The translations under genes and the position numbers were made by a program. From NCBI RefSeq assembly GCF_014199435.1, contig NZ_JACIJP010000006.1, positions 1-64,000 on the forward strand: 64,000 bases of DNA, written 5' to 3'. This DNA comes from Sphingobium subterraneum. GTDB taxonomy: Bacteria > Pseudomonadota > Alphaproteobacteria > Sphingomonadales > Sphingomonadaceae. Shown here piece after piece: positions 27,283 to 36,091 of this stretch; within the stretch, counting starts at the first letter, position 1, and each line of letters starts with the position of its first letter. The notes under the pieces were generated by a model. That model was given only the letters and a program-made list of their open reading frames with translations, did no database searches and was not told the origin of the DNA.

Positions 27283-27657
27283 CGTATTTTTCTCCTTATT
27301 TCCCAAAGAATCCCTGCTTTACAAGATGCCCGGGGAAACGTTCCCAACCCTGCTGTTTGTAAGGGCACACAACGCCAACAGCTACTGACTTCGTGTTGCG
27401 CCGAAAACGGCGTCCGGATTTGATCGCAGCGTTGCAGATAAAGATTGATCCGTCGCTATCCCGAACGTGAACGCCCTCCCCGCGCCATTATAAACGCCCA
27501 ACAACGTCTTCTCACGCACTCACGCTAAGCGCGGCAAGTAAAAGAGCGAAGTCTCAAGTCCCACTCACTTTCGTACAACGAGAAGTTGCAGGATGGGCCA
27601 ACACCTCTGTCTCCGCGCGCCTGTATCACGAGCGAAGAACATATGGAGACAGAGGAT
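27283..27657. promoter_or_regulatory. Divergent promoter region of LysR gene and the large catabolic operon
   Basis: 375 bp between divergent starts with no protein-coding signal. LysR targets commonly lie in such intervals as T-n11-A palindromes; several weak matches exist, none convincing by eye. Confidence 0.4.
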
Positions 27658-28842
27658 ATGGCCAACATCAACCCGATCTTCGGGCCGAACAGGCTAAAGC
27701 TCGGAATTTTTGGTTCCAACGGCCGCTCGCCGACGATGAGCCTCGTATCCGAACTATATAAGGTATCCTGGCCGATGGCGCTGGAAACCGCGCGCCTTGC
27801 CGACGAAGCGGGGTTTGAGGCCATCGTTCCCTATGCGCGCTGGAAAGGCTATATTCCGGGCGAACCGGGCGATCCTACCGGCACGGTGCTGGAGCCGTTC
27901 ACCTTCGCGGCCGGCATTGCGCAGGCAACGAGGCACGCCGCGGTCTTCGCCACATCGCATGCACCGACCGTCCATCCAGTAATGGCCGCAAAGATGGCAA
28001 GCACGGTTGACATTATTTCAGGCGGACGGTTCGTCCTCAATGTCGTGGGGGGCTGGAACAAGCCGGAACTTGAAATGTTCGGCGCCCCGCTACGCGAGCA
28101 CGACCAGCGTTATGAATATCTGGCGGAATGGCTGAAGATAATGGAGCGGCTGTGGGCCGACCCTAATGAATTTGACTTCCACGGCGAGTTTCTTTCGATC
28201 AACCGTGGATCATCCATGCCAAAGCCGCTCCAGCAGCCGCGCATCCCCATCATGAACGCCGGTGGCTCGGATCGCGGCCGCAGCTTCGCCTGCGAACACG
28301 CCGACATGTGCTTTATCATCATCAAGTCGGAAGATCCCGAAAAAATCCGGGCCGAAGTTCAGAGCTATCGTTCCGAGGCGCGCGATCGGTTTGGCCGCGA
28401 AATCGGCATATGGACGATCGGATCGGTCATCCAGCGTGACACCGTCGAAGAGGCCGAAGCCTATCTGCGCCACGTCACTATCGATCAGCAGGATGTTCGT
28501 GTGGCCGATGCATGGATGGAGCTTCAGCTCGAACATGCTCAACTGATGGCGCCCGAAAAAATGGCCGCCTTCCGTCGCAGGTTCGTGGAAGGTGCTGGCG
28601 GTTTTCCCTTGGTCGGAACCGCTGATGACATTTGTGAGCGCTTTGACCTGCTGGCGGACTGCGGCATCGATGGTGTTCTGCTCACCTGGGTCGACTATAT
28701 TGACGGGTTAAATCGTTTCGTGGCGGACGTGCTTCCCCAGATGGAAGCTGCGGGACTTCGCGCACCTTTTCACCCAACCATCCCTTCAGCCCCGGTTGCC
28801 GACATTTTCCCTTCCGCAATCAGACAGGGTGAATTCTCGTGA
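27658..28842 (+). CDS. LLM-class flavin-dependent oxidoreductase (RutA/SsuD-like)
   Basis: Luciferase-like FMN-dependent monooxygenase, 394 residues. Motifs: LGIFGSN at the start of the barrel, PYARWKGY, LEPFTFAAGIAQAT, HPVMAAKMASTVDIISGGRF, LNVVGGWNKPELEMFG, YEYLAEWLKIMERLW and PIMNAGGSDRGRSFA. These fit the RutA/SsuD-type two-component oxygenases. ATG 27658 has AGAGGAT upstream; ATG 27643 is possible. It overlaps the next gene by a GTGA junction and starts the long rightward run. A reductase supplying reduced flavin is not present locally. Confidence 0.9.
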   Translation: MANINPIFGPNRLKLGIFGSNGRSPTMSLVSELYKVSWPMALETARLADEAGFEAIVPYARWKGYIPGEPGDPTGTVLEPFTFAAGIAQATRHAAVFATSHAPTVHPVMAAKMASTVDIISGGRFVLNVVGGWNKPELEMFGAPLREHDQRYEYLAEWLKIMERLWADPNEFDFHGEFLSINRGSSMPKPLQQPRIPIMNAGGSDRGRSFACEHADMCFIIIKSEDPEKIRAEVQSYRSEARDRFGREIGIWTIGSVIQRDTVEEAEAYLRHVTIDQQDVRVADAWMELQLEHAQLMAPEKMAAFRRRFVEGAGGFPLVGTADDICERFDLLADCGIDGVLLTWVDYIDGLNRFVADVLPQMEAAGLRAPFHPTIPSAPVADIFPSAIRQGEFS

Positions 28843-29702
28843 CCCACGCATGCGACACTCCGCTCCGCCCGATATTAACCGCCCGTCTGTGTGAACTGGC
28901 CCTATACTCGCCTGCCACGTCGGAAATGGAACGATTTTACCATGAAACGATGGGCTACGCCTTTACGACAGGCGATGGCAGGGGACGTGGGCCGCATCGT
29001 TCCATTCGCTTTCTCGACGGTCCCAAAAATACGCTGGCTTACGCTGCCTATGCACTGACAAGCCCGGAAGCACTGATGGGCGTGCGGTCCCGCCTAAGCC
29101 AAGCGGCCGTCGAACATGCAACCGTGTCTTGCCCCGGATTATTTACCGATGCGGAGGAATTTCGCGATCCCGATGGTAACCGGTTCATTTTCGGGATCGG
29201 GCACTCTGCCGCCGCGCCGCATGGCGAACCGGATCGAAACGAACGTCCTGCCCGCCTCCAGCATTTTGTTACGGCAAGCACCGACCCGGAAAGAGTCATC
29301 GCGTTCTTTCGCGACATACTCGGCTTCGTTGTATCGGACTATGTACTGGACGACGAAGGCGGCATCCGGACAGCGTTTCTCCGCTCCAGCGAAGAACACC
29401 ACAGCTTCGCAGTTTTCAAGGCACCCGAAAACAGGCTGGATCATCATTGCTATGAGACCCGGGACTGGAACGCGATGCGGGACTGGGCAGACCATTTCGC
29501 CGGGTTCGACATTCCGCTTTTCTGGGGACCAGGCCGACACGGCCCAGGCAACAACCTCTTTATTTTTGCCCACGATCCCGACGGCAATTCTGTCGAATTG
29601 TCCGCCGAGCTTGAAATCATTCCCGATCACCGACCGACTGCGACATGGGCGCATGAACGCAAAACACTCAATAGCTGGGGCTATGGGATGATGCGCAGTT
29701 GA
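28839..29702 (+). CDS. VOC-family catechol 2,3-dioxygenase-like protein
   Basis: 287-residue two-domain VOC protein. The C-terminal domain has predicted metal ligands in LQHFVTAS (His), the RLDHHCYETRDW segment (His) and NSVELSAELE (Glu); the N-terminal domain has LCELALYSPATSEMERFY. It is more distant from the two paralogous dioxygenases elsewhere in the window. GTG 28839 overlaps the upstream stop (GTGA), showing translational coupling with the LLM oxygenase. It probably cleaves a ring hydroxylated by the neighbouring oxygenases. Confidence 0.87.
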   Translation: MTHACDTPLRPILTARLCELALYSPATSEMERFYHETMGYAFTTGDGRGRGPHRSIRFLDGPKNTLAYAAYALTSPEALMGVRSRLSQAAVEHATVSCPGLFTDAEEFRDPDGNRFIFGIGHSAAAPHGEPDRNERPARLQHFVTASTDPERVIAFFRDILGFVVSDYVLDDEGGIRTAFLRSSEEHHSFAVFKAPENRLDHHCYETRDWNAMRDWADHFAGFDIPLFWGPGRHGPGNNLFIFAHDPDGNSVELSAELEIIPDHRPTATWAHERKTLNSWGYGMMRS

Positions 29703-29758
29703 GTAGCGCGCACCTGAAAGAGCGGCCCGGCAATCCGAATACGCGACAAGGACCACGC

Positions 29759-30157
29759 ATGATTGAAAGTGATAAGGACAGCGGCCCGATTTTGGCGCGG
29801 GATATAATCAGGCTGGAAGAGCAACGCGTTGCGGCCCTTCTCCACAAGGATATGGCCGGCCTGCGCGACATGCTCAGTGACGACCTGATCCATATTCATG
29901 GAACGGGACGAATTGAGGACAAAGCGGCCTATCTGAAGAGCGTTGAAGAGCGTCTCATCTTCAAGGCGATTTCACGCCATGATCTGACGGTCCGGATTTT
30001 CGGCGACATCGCCATCATGACCGGCCCGATTGATCAGACACTCCATTACCGGGACAGCGACCAGGTTAATGAAATGCGCGCTGTAACGACGCAGATATGG
30101 CGTGCGGAGGAGGACAGGTGGCGGTTGGTTAGCTTTCACGCTTCCAAGCGAGCATAG
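29759..30157 (+). CDS. NTF2-like (DUF4440/SnoaL-type) protein
   Basis: 132-residue cone-fold protein. IIRLEEQRVAALLHKDMAGLRDML and DLIHIHGTGRIEDKAAYL at the N-terminus and AVTTQIWRAEEDRWRLVSFHAS at the C-terminus match the NTF2-like family with DUF4440-type ends. Members act as small hydratases, isomerases or dimeric accessory proteins. ATG 29759 has AAGGA at good spacing; TTG 29699, which overlaps the VOC stop, is an alternative. The next gene begins 1 nt after its stop. Confidence 0.82.
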   Translation: MIESDKDSGPILARDIIRLEEQRVAALLHKDMAGLRDMLSDDLIHIHGTGRIEDKAAYLKSVEERLIFKAISRHDLTVRIFGDIAIMTGPIDQTLHYRDSDQVNEMRAVTTQIWRAEEDRWRLVSFHASKRA

Positions 30158-30158
30158 C

Positions 30159-31721
30159 ATGTCGAACGTTTTTGACGTCATCATAGTGGGGGCAGGTCCA
30201 ACCGGCCTGACGCTTGCCAACTATCTTGGCATGGCGGGTCGACATGTGCTGCTGGTCGAGGCCAATTCGGCAACCGTAGGTGAGCCGCGCGCCGTATCGA
30301 TCGACGATGAGTCGCTTCGCGTCATGCAGGATCTGGGCATTCTCGATGCAGTAGTCTCCAAGACGGTCGCGGGATATGGCACGGAATATTGGTCGCCTGC
30401 CCGCAAGTCATTTTTGAAGGTCAAGCCCGGAGGGCGAACCTATGGCCATCCCAAGCGTAGTGCCTTCCGACAGCCCATTCTGGAGGGACAGATCCGCGAG
30501 GCGCTGGACCGGTTCGCGTCGGTGGAAACCCGTTTTTCGACACGCTTGTCCGACATTCGCACGGAAGATGATGGCGTGGTCGCGTCCCTGACTGATGCGT
30601 CTGGCACAGTCGAAGTCAAGGGTCGTTACCTTATCGGTGCCGATGGCGGACGCAGCACGGTTCGCCAGTGGCTCGGCACCGCCATGGTCGGCGGCAGCTT
30701 CGATGAGCGGTGGCTGATCATCGATCTGGAGGGCGCTCTTGTTCCGCGTGAGGATACGGTGGTCTATTGCGACCCGAAGCGTCCTGCTATCGCACTTCCC
30801 GGTCCGGACAACACGTTGCGCTATGAATTCAAGCTCCATCCTTCCGAGGACGAAGCGGACTTATTGACGGACATATCCATCGCCGACCTGCTCCAGCGGC
30901 ATGATGCGCCGGTCGAGGCAAAAATTGTGCGCAGGGTCGTCTATCGCTTTCATGCGCTTATTGCGGATTGTTGGGGAACCGGTCGGATATGGCTCGCCGG
31001 AGACGCCGCGCATTTGACGCCGCCGTTTGCAGGCCAAGGAATGAATAGCGGTATCCGGGATGCGATCGCGCTTGGCTGGCGCCTTGATCTGATCCTCGCC
31101 GGTGCGCTGGGTCCGGGATTGATGCAAAGCTATCAGATCGAACGCGAGGACCATGTTGCGCAGATGATCCGCCTTGCGGTTCTGGTCGGCAAGATCATGG
31201 GGCCGCGTAACGCGGTTACGGCGGCCCTTACCCGCATCTTTTTTCGCAGCCTGCGAACATGGCCGCGCGCGCACCGCTATTTCGCGGAGATGCGATACAA
31301 GCCGCCCCCACGCTTCAAACGGGGCTTTTTTGTTGCGGGTACATCGCACCGGCAAGGCGTGGGGGCGATGCTGCCACAACCACGGCTGAAGGACGGTACA
31401 AACCGCTTGCTGGATGATGTGCTGGGGCGCGGATTTGTGTTGGTCGGTGTCGACCTGCGTGGGCAGATTCTGGAACAGATCCGATTGGGAGAGGTCTGGG
31501 ACAACCTACCTCTACACCGCAAGGCGATTGAAACTAGCGTCGTTCCCGAACTAGCCTATCTGTCGGGAAAAGCAGTCCTGCTCCGCCCTGATCGCTACGT
31601 CATGGCAGTATTTGCGCCAGACGACGCCCAAACGTGCCGGGATCTTGGCACGCTGGCGACCACAACATGGACTGACTGCGTCTCCGGCTCACCGCACGGC
31701 ACCCCCCCCCTCTTTGGATAA
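30159..31721 (+). CDS. FAD-dependent aromatic hydroxylase (MhpA-like), operon copy
   Basis: 520-residue class A flavin monooxygenase. FAD motif VIIVGAGPTGLTLANYLGMA, EPRAVSIDDESLRVMQDLG (typical of 3-(3-hydroxyphenyl)propionate hydroxylases), DG motif YLIGADGGRSTVRQWLG and GD motif IWLAGDAAHLTPPFAGQGMN. The C-terminal part ends with AVLLRPDRYVMAVF and a Pro-rich tail. ATG 30159 (MSNVFDVIIVG) follows the NTF2-like stop by 1 nt; the longer frame upstream is spurious. A run of nine C residues near its 3' end could make the C-terminal reading frame slippery. Confidence 0.93.
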   Translation: MSNVFDVIIVGAGPTGLTLANYLGMAGRHVLLVEANSATVGEPRAVSIDDESLRVMQDLGILDAVVSKTVAGYGTEYWSPARKSFLKVKPGGRTYGHPKRSAFRQPILEGQIREALDRFASVETRFSTRLSDIRTEDDGVVASLTDASGTVEVKGRYLIGADGGRSTVRQWLGTAMVGGSFDERWLIIDLEGALVPREDTVVYCDPKRPAIALPGPDNTLRYEFKLHPSEDEADLLTDISIADLLQRHDAPVEAKIVRRVVYRFHALIADCWGTGRIWLAGDAAHLTPPFAGQGMNSGIRDAIALGWRLDLILAGALGPGLMQSYQIEREDHVAQMIRLAVLVGKIMGPRNAVTAALTRIFFRSLRTWPRAHRYFAEMRYKPPPRFKRGFFVAGTSHRQGVGAMLPQPRLKDGTNRLLDDVLGRGFVLVGVDLRGQILEQIRLGEVWDNLPLHRKAIETSVVPELAYLSGKAVLLRPDRYVMAVFAPDDAQTCRDLGTLATTTWTDCVSGSPHGTPPLFG

Positions 31722-31762
31722 GGAATTTTCGTATGAAGCTGGTTAAATTCGTCAGGGGGGGG
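31702..31762. repeat. C9 and G8 homopolymer tracts flanking a gene junction
   Basis: A run of nine C (31702-31710) at the end of the hydroxylase gene and a run of eight G (31755-31762) near the start of the FAH gene lie 44 nt apart. They are complementary and could form a G/C stem with the FAH ribosome binding site (ATAAGGAATTTTC) and start codon in its loop. Both tracts are also prone to replication slippage or sequencing error. Confidence 0.55.
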
Positions 31763-32572
31763 CTGTGTGGCCAGGGCATTATTGAGGGCGACACGATCAA
31801 GCGCATTGGCGAATGGTTCAATGTCCCTGCTCACGAAGCTCCCTTTACACTGCCCGAACTGGGCTTCACGCAGTTGGCGCAATTGCAGCATGAAGAGGAT
31901 ATTGCGCTCACCGATATAGAGTTGGTCGCGCCCGTCAGTCCGTTCAGAAAAATCATCTGCGTGGGGATGAACTATCGCGATCACACAAGCGAGATCAAGG
32001 TCGAGGTTTCCCAATATCCGGTCTTGTTCACGCGGCCACTCGACTCATTGGTGGGCGCGGGCCAGCCGCTGATCGCTCCTGCCATTTCCGAAACATATGA
32101 TTTTGAAGGGGAGATTGCGGTCATAATCGGCAAACGCGGCCGCAACATCGCTCCCGAAGACGCGATGGAACATATATTTGGCTATAGCTGCTTCATGGAT
32201 GGCAGCGTGCGTGAATATCAGCGCCATTCGCTAACGGCGGGAAAGAACTTCCTGCGTTCGGGATCGATGGGTCCATCGATTGTAACTGCGGATGAAATCG
32301 GGTCGCATAATCTCTCGCTCAGGACGGAGCTGAACGGGGTTCTCGTGCAGTCGGCCCACGCCAGCGACATGATATTTTCGATACCGGACGCGATTGCCTA
32401 CTGTTCCTTGTGGACGGAGTTGCAGCCCGGAGACGTGATTGCAACCGGAACACCCGGAGGCGTGGGGTCCCGCAGGACTCCTCCGCTGTGGATGAAGGCC
32501 GGTGACGAAATCGAGGTAATTGTCGACCCGGTGGGCACGTTACGCAACCCGGTCGCATCCGAGCCACGGTGA
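31733..32572 (+). CDS. Fumarylacetoacetate hydrolase family protein (third copy)
   Basis: 279-residue FAH-fold enzyme. It has KIICVGMNYRDH, the acidic metal ligands in YDFEGEIAVIIG, the third ligand in CFMDGSVREYQ (instead of the commoner NDxSARD) and the C-terminal LQPGDVIATGTPGGVGS. These features fit acylpyruvate hydrolases and 2-hydroxymuconate-pathway hydrolases. ATG 31733 follows AAGGA. It sits between a flavin hydroxylase and a TonB receptor and likely cleaves the ring-fission product of this operon. Confidence 0.92.
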   Translation: MKLVKFVRGGLCGQGIIEGDTIKRIGEWFNVPAHEAPFTLPELGFTQLAQLQHEEDIALTDIELVAPVSPFRKIICVGMNYRDHTSEIKVEVSQYPVLFTRPLDSLVGAGQPLIAPAISETYDFEGEIAVIIGKRGRNIAPEDAMEHIFGYSCFMDGSVREYQRHSLTAGKNFLRSGSMGPSIVTADEIGSHNLSLRTELNGVLVQSAHASDMIFSIPDAIAYCSLWTELQPGDVIATGTPGGVGSRRTPPLWMKAGDEIEVIVDPVGTLRNPVASEPR

Positions 32573-32611
32573 CAGTTTCTAACATTCAAATTTATAAAAG
32601 GGAGGAAGATC

Positions 32612-34831
32612 ATGAAAGCAAGTATCTATTTGATGGGAATATCATATCTGGCACTGGCGGCACCATCCGCTTCGGCGCAGGCACAGGCTGCCACTGCAGA
32701 GGGTGAAGAAAAGATCGCGGATATTGTGGTCACTGCTCAAAAGCGCAGTGAGCGGCTGCAAGACGTGCCGATTGCCGTTAGTGTTGCGACCTCCGAGCAG
32801 ATTCAGAATTCCGGCGTCAAGGAGGTAATGGAGCTTCAGACTATTGTTCCCGGCCTTAACGTTACGGTGGCGAACGGATCCTTGCAGCTTTCGCTGCGCG
32901 GTATTGCGACGTCAAGCAACGTGGTCGAAAATCCTGTCTCGCTGTATATTGACGGCGTCTATTTGCCACTTCAGCAAGAGGGGGTCCGCGATCTTGCGGA
33001 CGTGGAACAGGTCACAGTTCTGAAAGGACCGCAGGGCACGTTGTTTGGTCGCAATGCCACCGCAGGCGTTATCCAGATGACCACGCGGGGTCCGGACTTC
33101 AGCACACAGGGGCAGTTCAACATCAGTTACGGGAGCTACCAGACCATCAACACCAACGCCTATGTAAGCACCGGCCTTAGCGACAATGTGGCTGTCAGCC
33201 TGTCGGGCGCATACAAAACTCAGGGCAAGGGTTGGGGCAAAAGTCTCGTAACGGGCAAGGAAGAGAACAAGCTCGATCACGCCTATTCGTCGCGTGGCAA
33301 GCTATTGTTCAAAATGGGAGACGATAGCTCGCTTCTCATCGTGGGCGACTATCTCAATCGTGAGGACAACGGCGCCACCTTTGCCCCCTATCCAGGTCTC
33401 CCTAAAACCACGATCGCCTATCAGGGGATTGGTCCGTCCAGCAATCGCTTCGACAGCTATAGCGGAACTGCCGGACGCACAGCCTTCAAGGGAGGCGGTG
33501 TAGCCGCGACGTTCAAGCATGACTTCGGCTTTGCCGAGCTGGTTTCGATCAGCGCCTATCGCAAATTCGATTTTGCGTTCCGGTATGATCTTGACGGTAG
33601 CCCGGCTCAAATTGTGGATGCTGACGCTACTGGCCGTGGCAGAATGTATTCGCAAGAACTACAACTGGTTTCCGATGGCAAGGGGCCGCTAAAATGGGTG
33701 ACTGGCGTCTATTATTTTAATTACCGCCAGGGTTACGATTATTTCAATCGGGATATCAGTGCCGGGCAGAGGCTGAATGGAGGCGTGTACCGTTTTGCGC
33801 CCCTCAGTCGCAACGCGACCCTGAACACTTTCGAGAAGTCGGAATCCATTGCGCCATTTGCGCAGGCGGACCTGGAGGTGACACCCGGAACGACGGTGAC
33901 GGCGGGCCTTCGCTATACCTATGAAAAGCGCAGTCTGGACGGCTTCAGCCAGACGACATCCATCGCGGGCGTTCCAAACGCACTCAATCACTTTACTCCA
34001 GCGCCGCTGGTGGCGAAGAAGGTGACATGGCGCTTCGCCGCCAATCAGAAACTTTCTCAGGACGTCATGCTGTTCGCATCTTATAGCCGGGGTTTCAAAA
34101 GCGGTGGTTTCAACATCTCCACCCCCGCCGCGATCAACTATCTGCCGGAAAGTCTGGATGATTGGGAAATCGGCCTGAAGAGCCAGTTCTGGGACCGGAG
34201 GATCACCTTCAACGCGACCGGCTTCTATTATAAATACAAGAACGTTCAGGTCTCTCAATTCAACGGGAACCCGCCTTCCCAACGCATTACCAATGGTGCA
34301 GGCGCGGAGCTTTACGGCGTAGACATCGATCTGACGGCCAAGGTAGTGGACGGGCTTACCCTGACGGGTGGACTTTCCCTCATACACTCTGAATTTACCG
34401 ACTATCCGAATGCTCCGCTGAACATAGATCTGGCGACTCCGAACCCGGCCAACGGCAATACGATCGCGGTTGGTATCCTGCCCAATGCCAAGGGCAATCG
34501 CCTGCCATATGCACGCAAATATGGGCTGACAGGGGCGGTAGACTACAGAACACAGTTGATGGGAGGCAATTTCGGTTTCAACCTTACGGCAACGCGCAAT
34601 GGCGACTATTATTTCGAGCCCGACAATACCACCAGGCAACCTCGTTTTACGATGCTCAATGCGAGCGTCAGGCTGTCCGATGCGTCAGACAATGTGAGCC
34701 TGCGCTTCGGCGTTGCCAATTTGCTGAACAGAGTGATCTACTCGCGAAATGTCACATTGGTTTACGGACGCCTCGTGTCCTACGGCGTGGCGCCGCGAGA
34801 ATATACTCTTACGCTGGGAGCGAAGTTCTAG
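32612..34831 (+). CDS. TonB-dependent outer membrane receptor (copy 2)
   Basis: 739-residue receptor. Signal peptide about 1-22 (ISYLALAAPSASAQAQ), TonB-box region IADIVVTAQKR, plug domain with VTVLKGPQGTLFGRNATAG, and a barrel with FASYSRGFKSGGFN and a C-terminal YTLTLGAKF. This is the IPR000531-type receptor common in sphingomonads. ATG 32612 has GGGAGGAAG at ideal spacing. Co-directional and only 39 bp after the FAH gene, so it is probably part of the same operon and imports its substrate. A terminator-like hairpin follows at 34898. Confidence 0.93.
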   Translation: MKASIYLMGISYLALAAPSASAQAQAATAEGEEKIADIVVTAQKRSERLQDVPIAVSVATSEQIQNSGVKEVMELQTIVPGLNVTVANGSLQLSLRGIATSSNVVENPVSLYIDGVYLPLQQEGVRDLADVEQVTVLKGPQGTLFGRNATAGVIQMTTRGPDFSTQGQFNISYGSYQTINTNAYVSTGLSDNVAVSLSGAYKTQGKGWGKSLVTGKEENKLDHAYSSRGKLLFKMGDDSSLLIVGDYLNREDNGATFAPYPGLPKTTIAYQGIGPSSNRFDSYSGTAGRTAFKGGGVAATFKHDFGFAELVSISAYRKFDFAFRYDLDGSPAQIVDADATGRGRMYSQELQLVSDGKGPLKWVTGVYYFNYRQGYDYFNRDISAGQRLNGGVYRFAPLSRNATLNTFEKSESIAPFAQADLEVTPGTTVTAGLRYTYEKRSLDGFSQTTSIAGVPNALNHFTPAPLVAKKVTWRFAANQKLSQDVMLFASYSRGFKSGGFNISTPAAINYLPESLDDWEIGLKSQFWDRRITFNATGFYYKYKNVQVSQFNGNPPSQRITNGAGAELYGVDIDLTAKVVDGLTLTGGLSLIHSEFTDYPNAPLNIDLATPNPANGNTIAVGILPNAKGNRLPYARKYGLTGAVDYRTQLMGGNFGFNLTATRNGDYYFEPDNTTRQPRFTMLNASVRLSDASDNVSLRFGVANLLNRVIYSRNVTLVYGRLVSYGVAPREYTLTLGAKF

Positions 34832-34897
34832 GGGTTTGCTCCCCCAACCTTCATGGCGGGGGCTGTTTCCCTCTCACGGAATGAAGACGCAGCATCG

Positions 34898-34929
34898 ACG
34901 GGCGGGGCGCTTCCGATCGCCCCGCCCGT
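34898..34929 (+). terminator. Hairpin after TonB receptor copy 2
   Basis: Perfect 12-bp GC-rich stem (ACGGGCGGGGCG with CGCCCCGCCCGT), 8-nt loop, 66 bp after the receptor stop, followed by ACCGTTTGATC with only a short T run. It probably reduces but may not abolish read-through into the E1-alpha gene. Confidence 0.6.
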
Positions 34930-35070
34930 ACCGTTTGATCGCTATCATGATCCATACCGCACTTTTGTGCAGTCGCCTCCAATGCTCTTGCACCATGACA
35001 GCTTAGAAAAAATCCAAAGCAACAGGCATCCCACCACATGTTGTCAGGCAAGCCATCAGGAGAAGCGACT

Positions 35071-36090
35071 TTGGCCACCCCGAATTTGACACAGGACCAA
35101 TCGGAGCCGTGGGCCAGTGGCCAGTTGGCCATGCTGGAACGAATGCTGCTTATTCGCCATGCGGAGGCCCGCCTGGCCAAAACCGCCAAGGAAGTTGGTC
35201 TGCCGGGGGGAGTCCATTTGTCGATTGGTCAGGAAGCGACGGCCGTTGGTATCTGTTCCCAACTGGATCAGGACGACTGGATGACCAGCACCCATCGAGG
35301 ACATGGCCACTTCCTCGCGAAGGGTGGCGATGTAAACGCGATGTTCGCTGAAATATGGGGCAAGAGCACCGGCATTTGCAAGGGCATGGGCGGTTCCATG
35401 CACGTCGCGGATTTCTCCAAGGGCATCATCGGTGCGAATGGGATTGTCGGCGGAGGTCTTGCCATCGCCACCGGAGCGGCTCTGGCTGCGCAACTGGATG
35501 GACAAGGGCGAGCCGCAGTCTGCTTCTTCGGCGACGGTGCCGCGAATCAAGGCGTGTTCATGGAATGCCTGAACGTCGCAAATATCTGGAACCTGCCCGC
35601 CATTTTCGTGTGCGAGAACAACGGCCTTTCGGAATTCACCGTCTCCTCGACCGTGACGGCGGGCGAGCTTTCCAATCGCGCGCGCGCTTTCGACATGCCG
35701 GTGAGTGTCGTGGATGGCAATGACGTTCGCGCCGTCGCTCAGGCCGCGCAAGAAGCAGTAGCGCGATGCCGCCGGGGCGAAGGGCCATCCTATATCGAAG
35801 CGACAACATACCGCATTCACGGGCATTTGGAGGCCGAAGACATGATCTTGGGCGGAGGCACCTACCGCACCAGCGAGGAGGTGGAACGCTGGCGAAAGGA
35901 TGATCGTGACCCGATTGCGCGCTTTCGCTCCTGCCTATTGCGGGACGGCATTTGCGATGAAACCCTATTGGAAGGGATGACGGCTCACGCCGAATCTCTC
36001 GTCGACGCTGCGGTGGCTTTTGCGGAGGAAGGACCTCCGGCAGATACGCGGCTCGCCTACGCTCTGATGGGCGTTGGTGAGGAGGCCTGA
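35071..36090 (+). CDS. Thiamine-diphosphate dehydrogenase E1 component, alpha subunit
   Basis: Alpha subunit of a heterotetrameric pyruvate/acetoin-type dehydrogenase. It carries the thiamine-diphosphate motif GDGAANQG (about residues 154-161) with the downstream Asn of FVCENN, and the TSTHRGHGHFLAKG and KGMGGSMH segments typical of acetoin dehydrogenase and PdhA alpha chains. TTG 35071 has AGGAGAAG at 5-nt spacing; an ATG at 35038 in the same frame lacks a ribosome binding site. The stop is 1 nt before the beta-subunit start. It decarboxylates a 2-oxoacid or cleaves an acyloin; the substrate is unknown. Confidence 0.9.
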   Translation: MATPNLTQDQSEPWASGQLAMLERMLLIRHAEARLAKTAKEVGLPGGVHLSIGQEATAVGICSQLDQDDWMTSTHRGHGHFLAKGGDVNAMFAEIWGKSTGICKGMGGSMHVADFSKGIIGANGIVGGGLAIATGAALAAQLDGQGRAAVCFFGDGAANQGVFMECLNVANIWNLPAIFVCENNGLSEFTVSSTVTAGELSNRARAFDMPVSVVDGNDVRAVAQAAQEAVARCRRGEGPSYIEATTYRIHGHLEAEDMILGGGTYRTSEEVERWRKDDRDPIARFRSCLLRDGICDETLLEGMTAHAESLVDAAVAFAEEGPPADTRLAYALMGVGEEA

Positions 36091-36091
36091 C

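Noticed and set aside
33689..34639. A 316-codon minus-strand frame inside TonB receptor copy 2
   Set aside because: No recognisable motifs and fully overlapped by the receptor.
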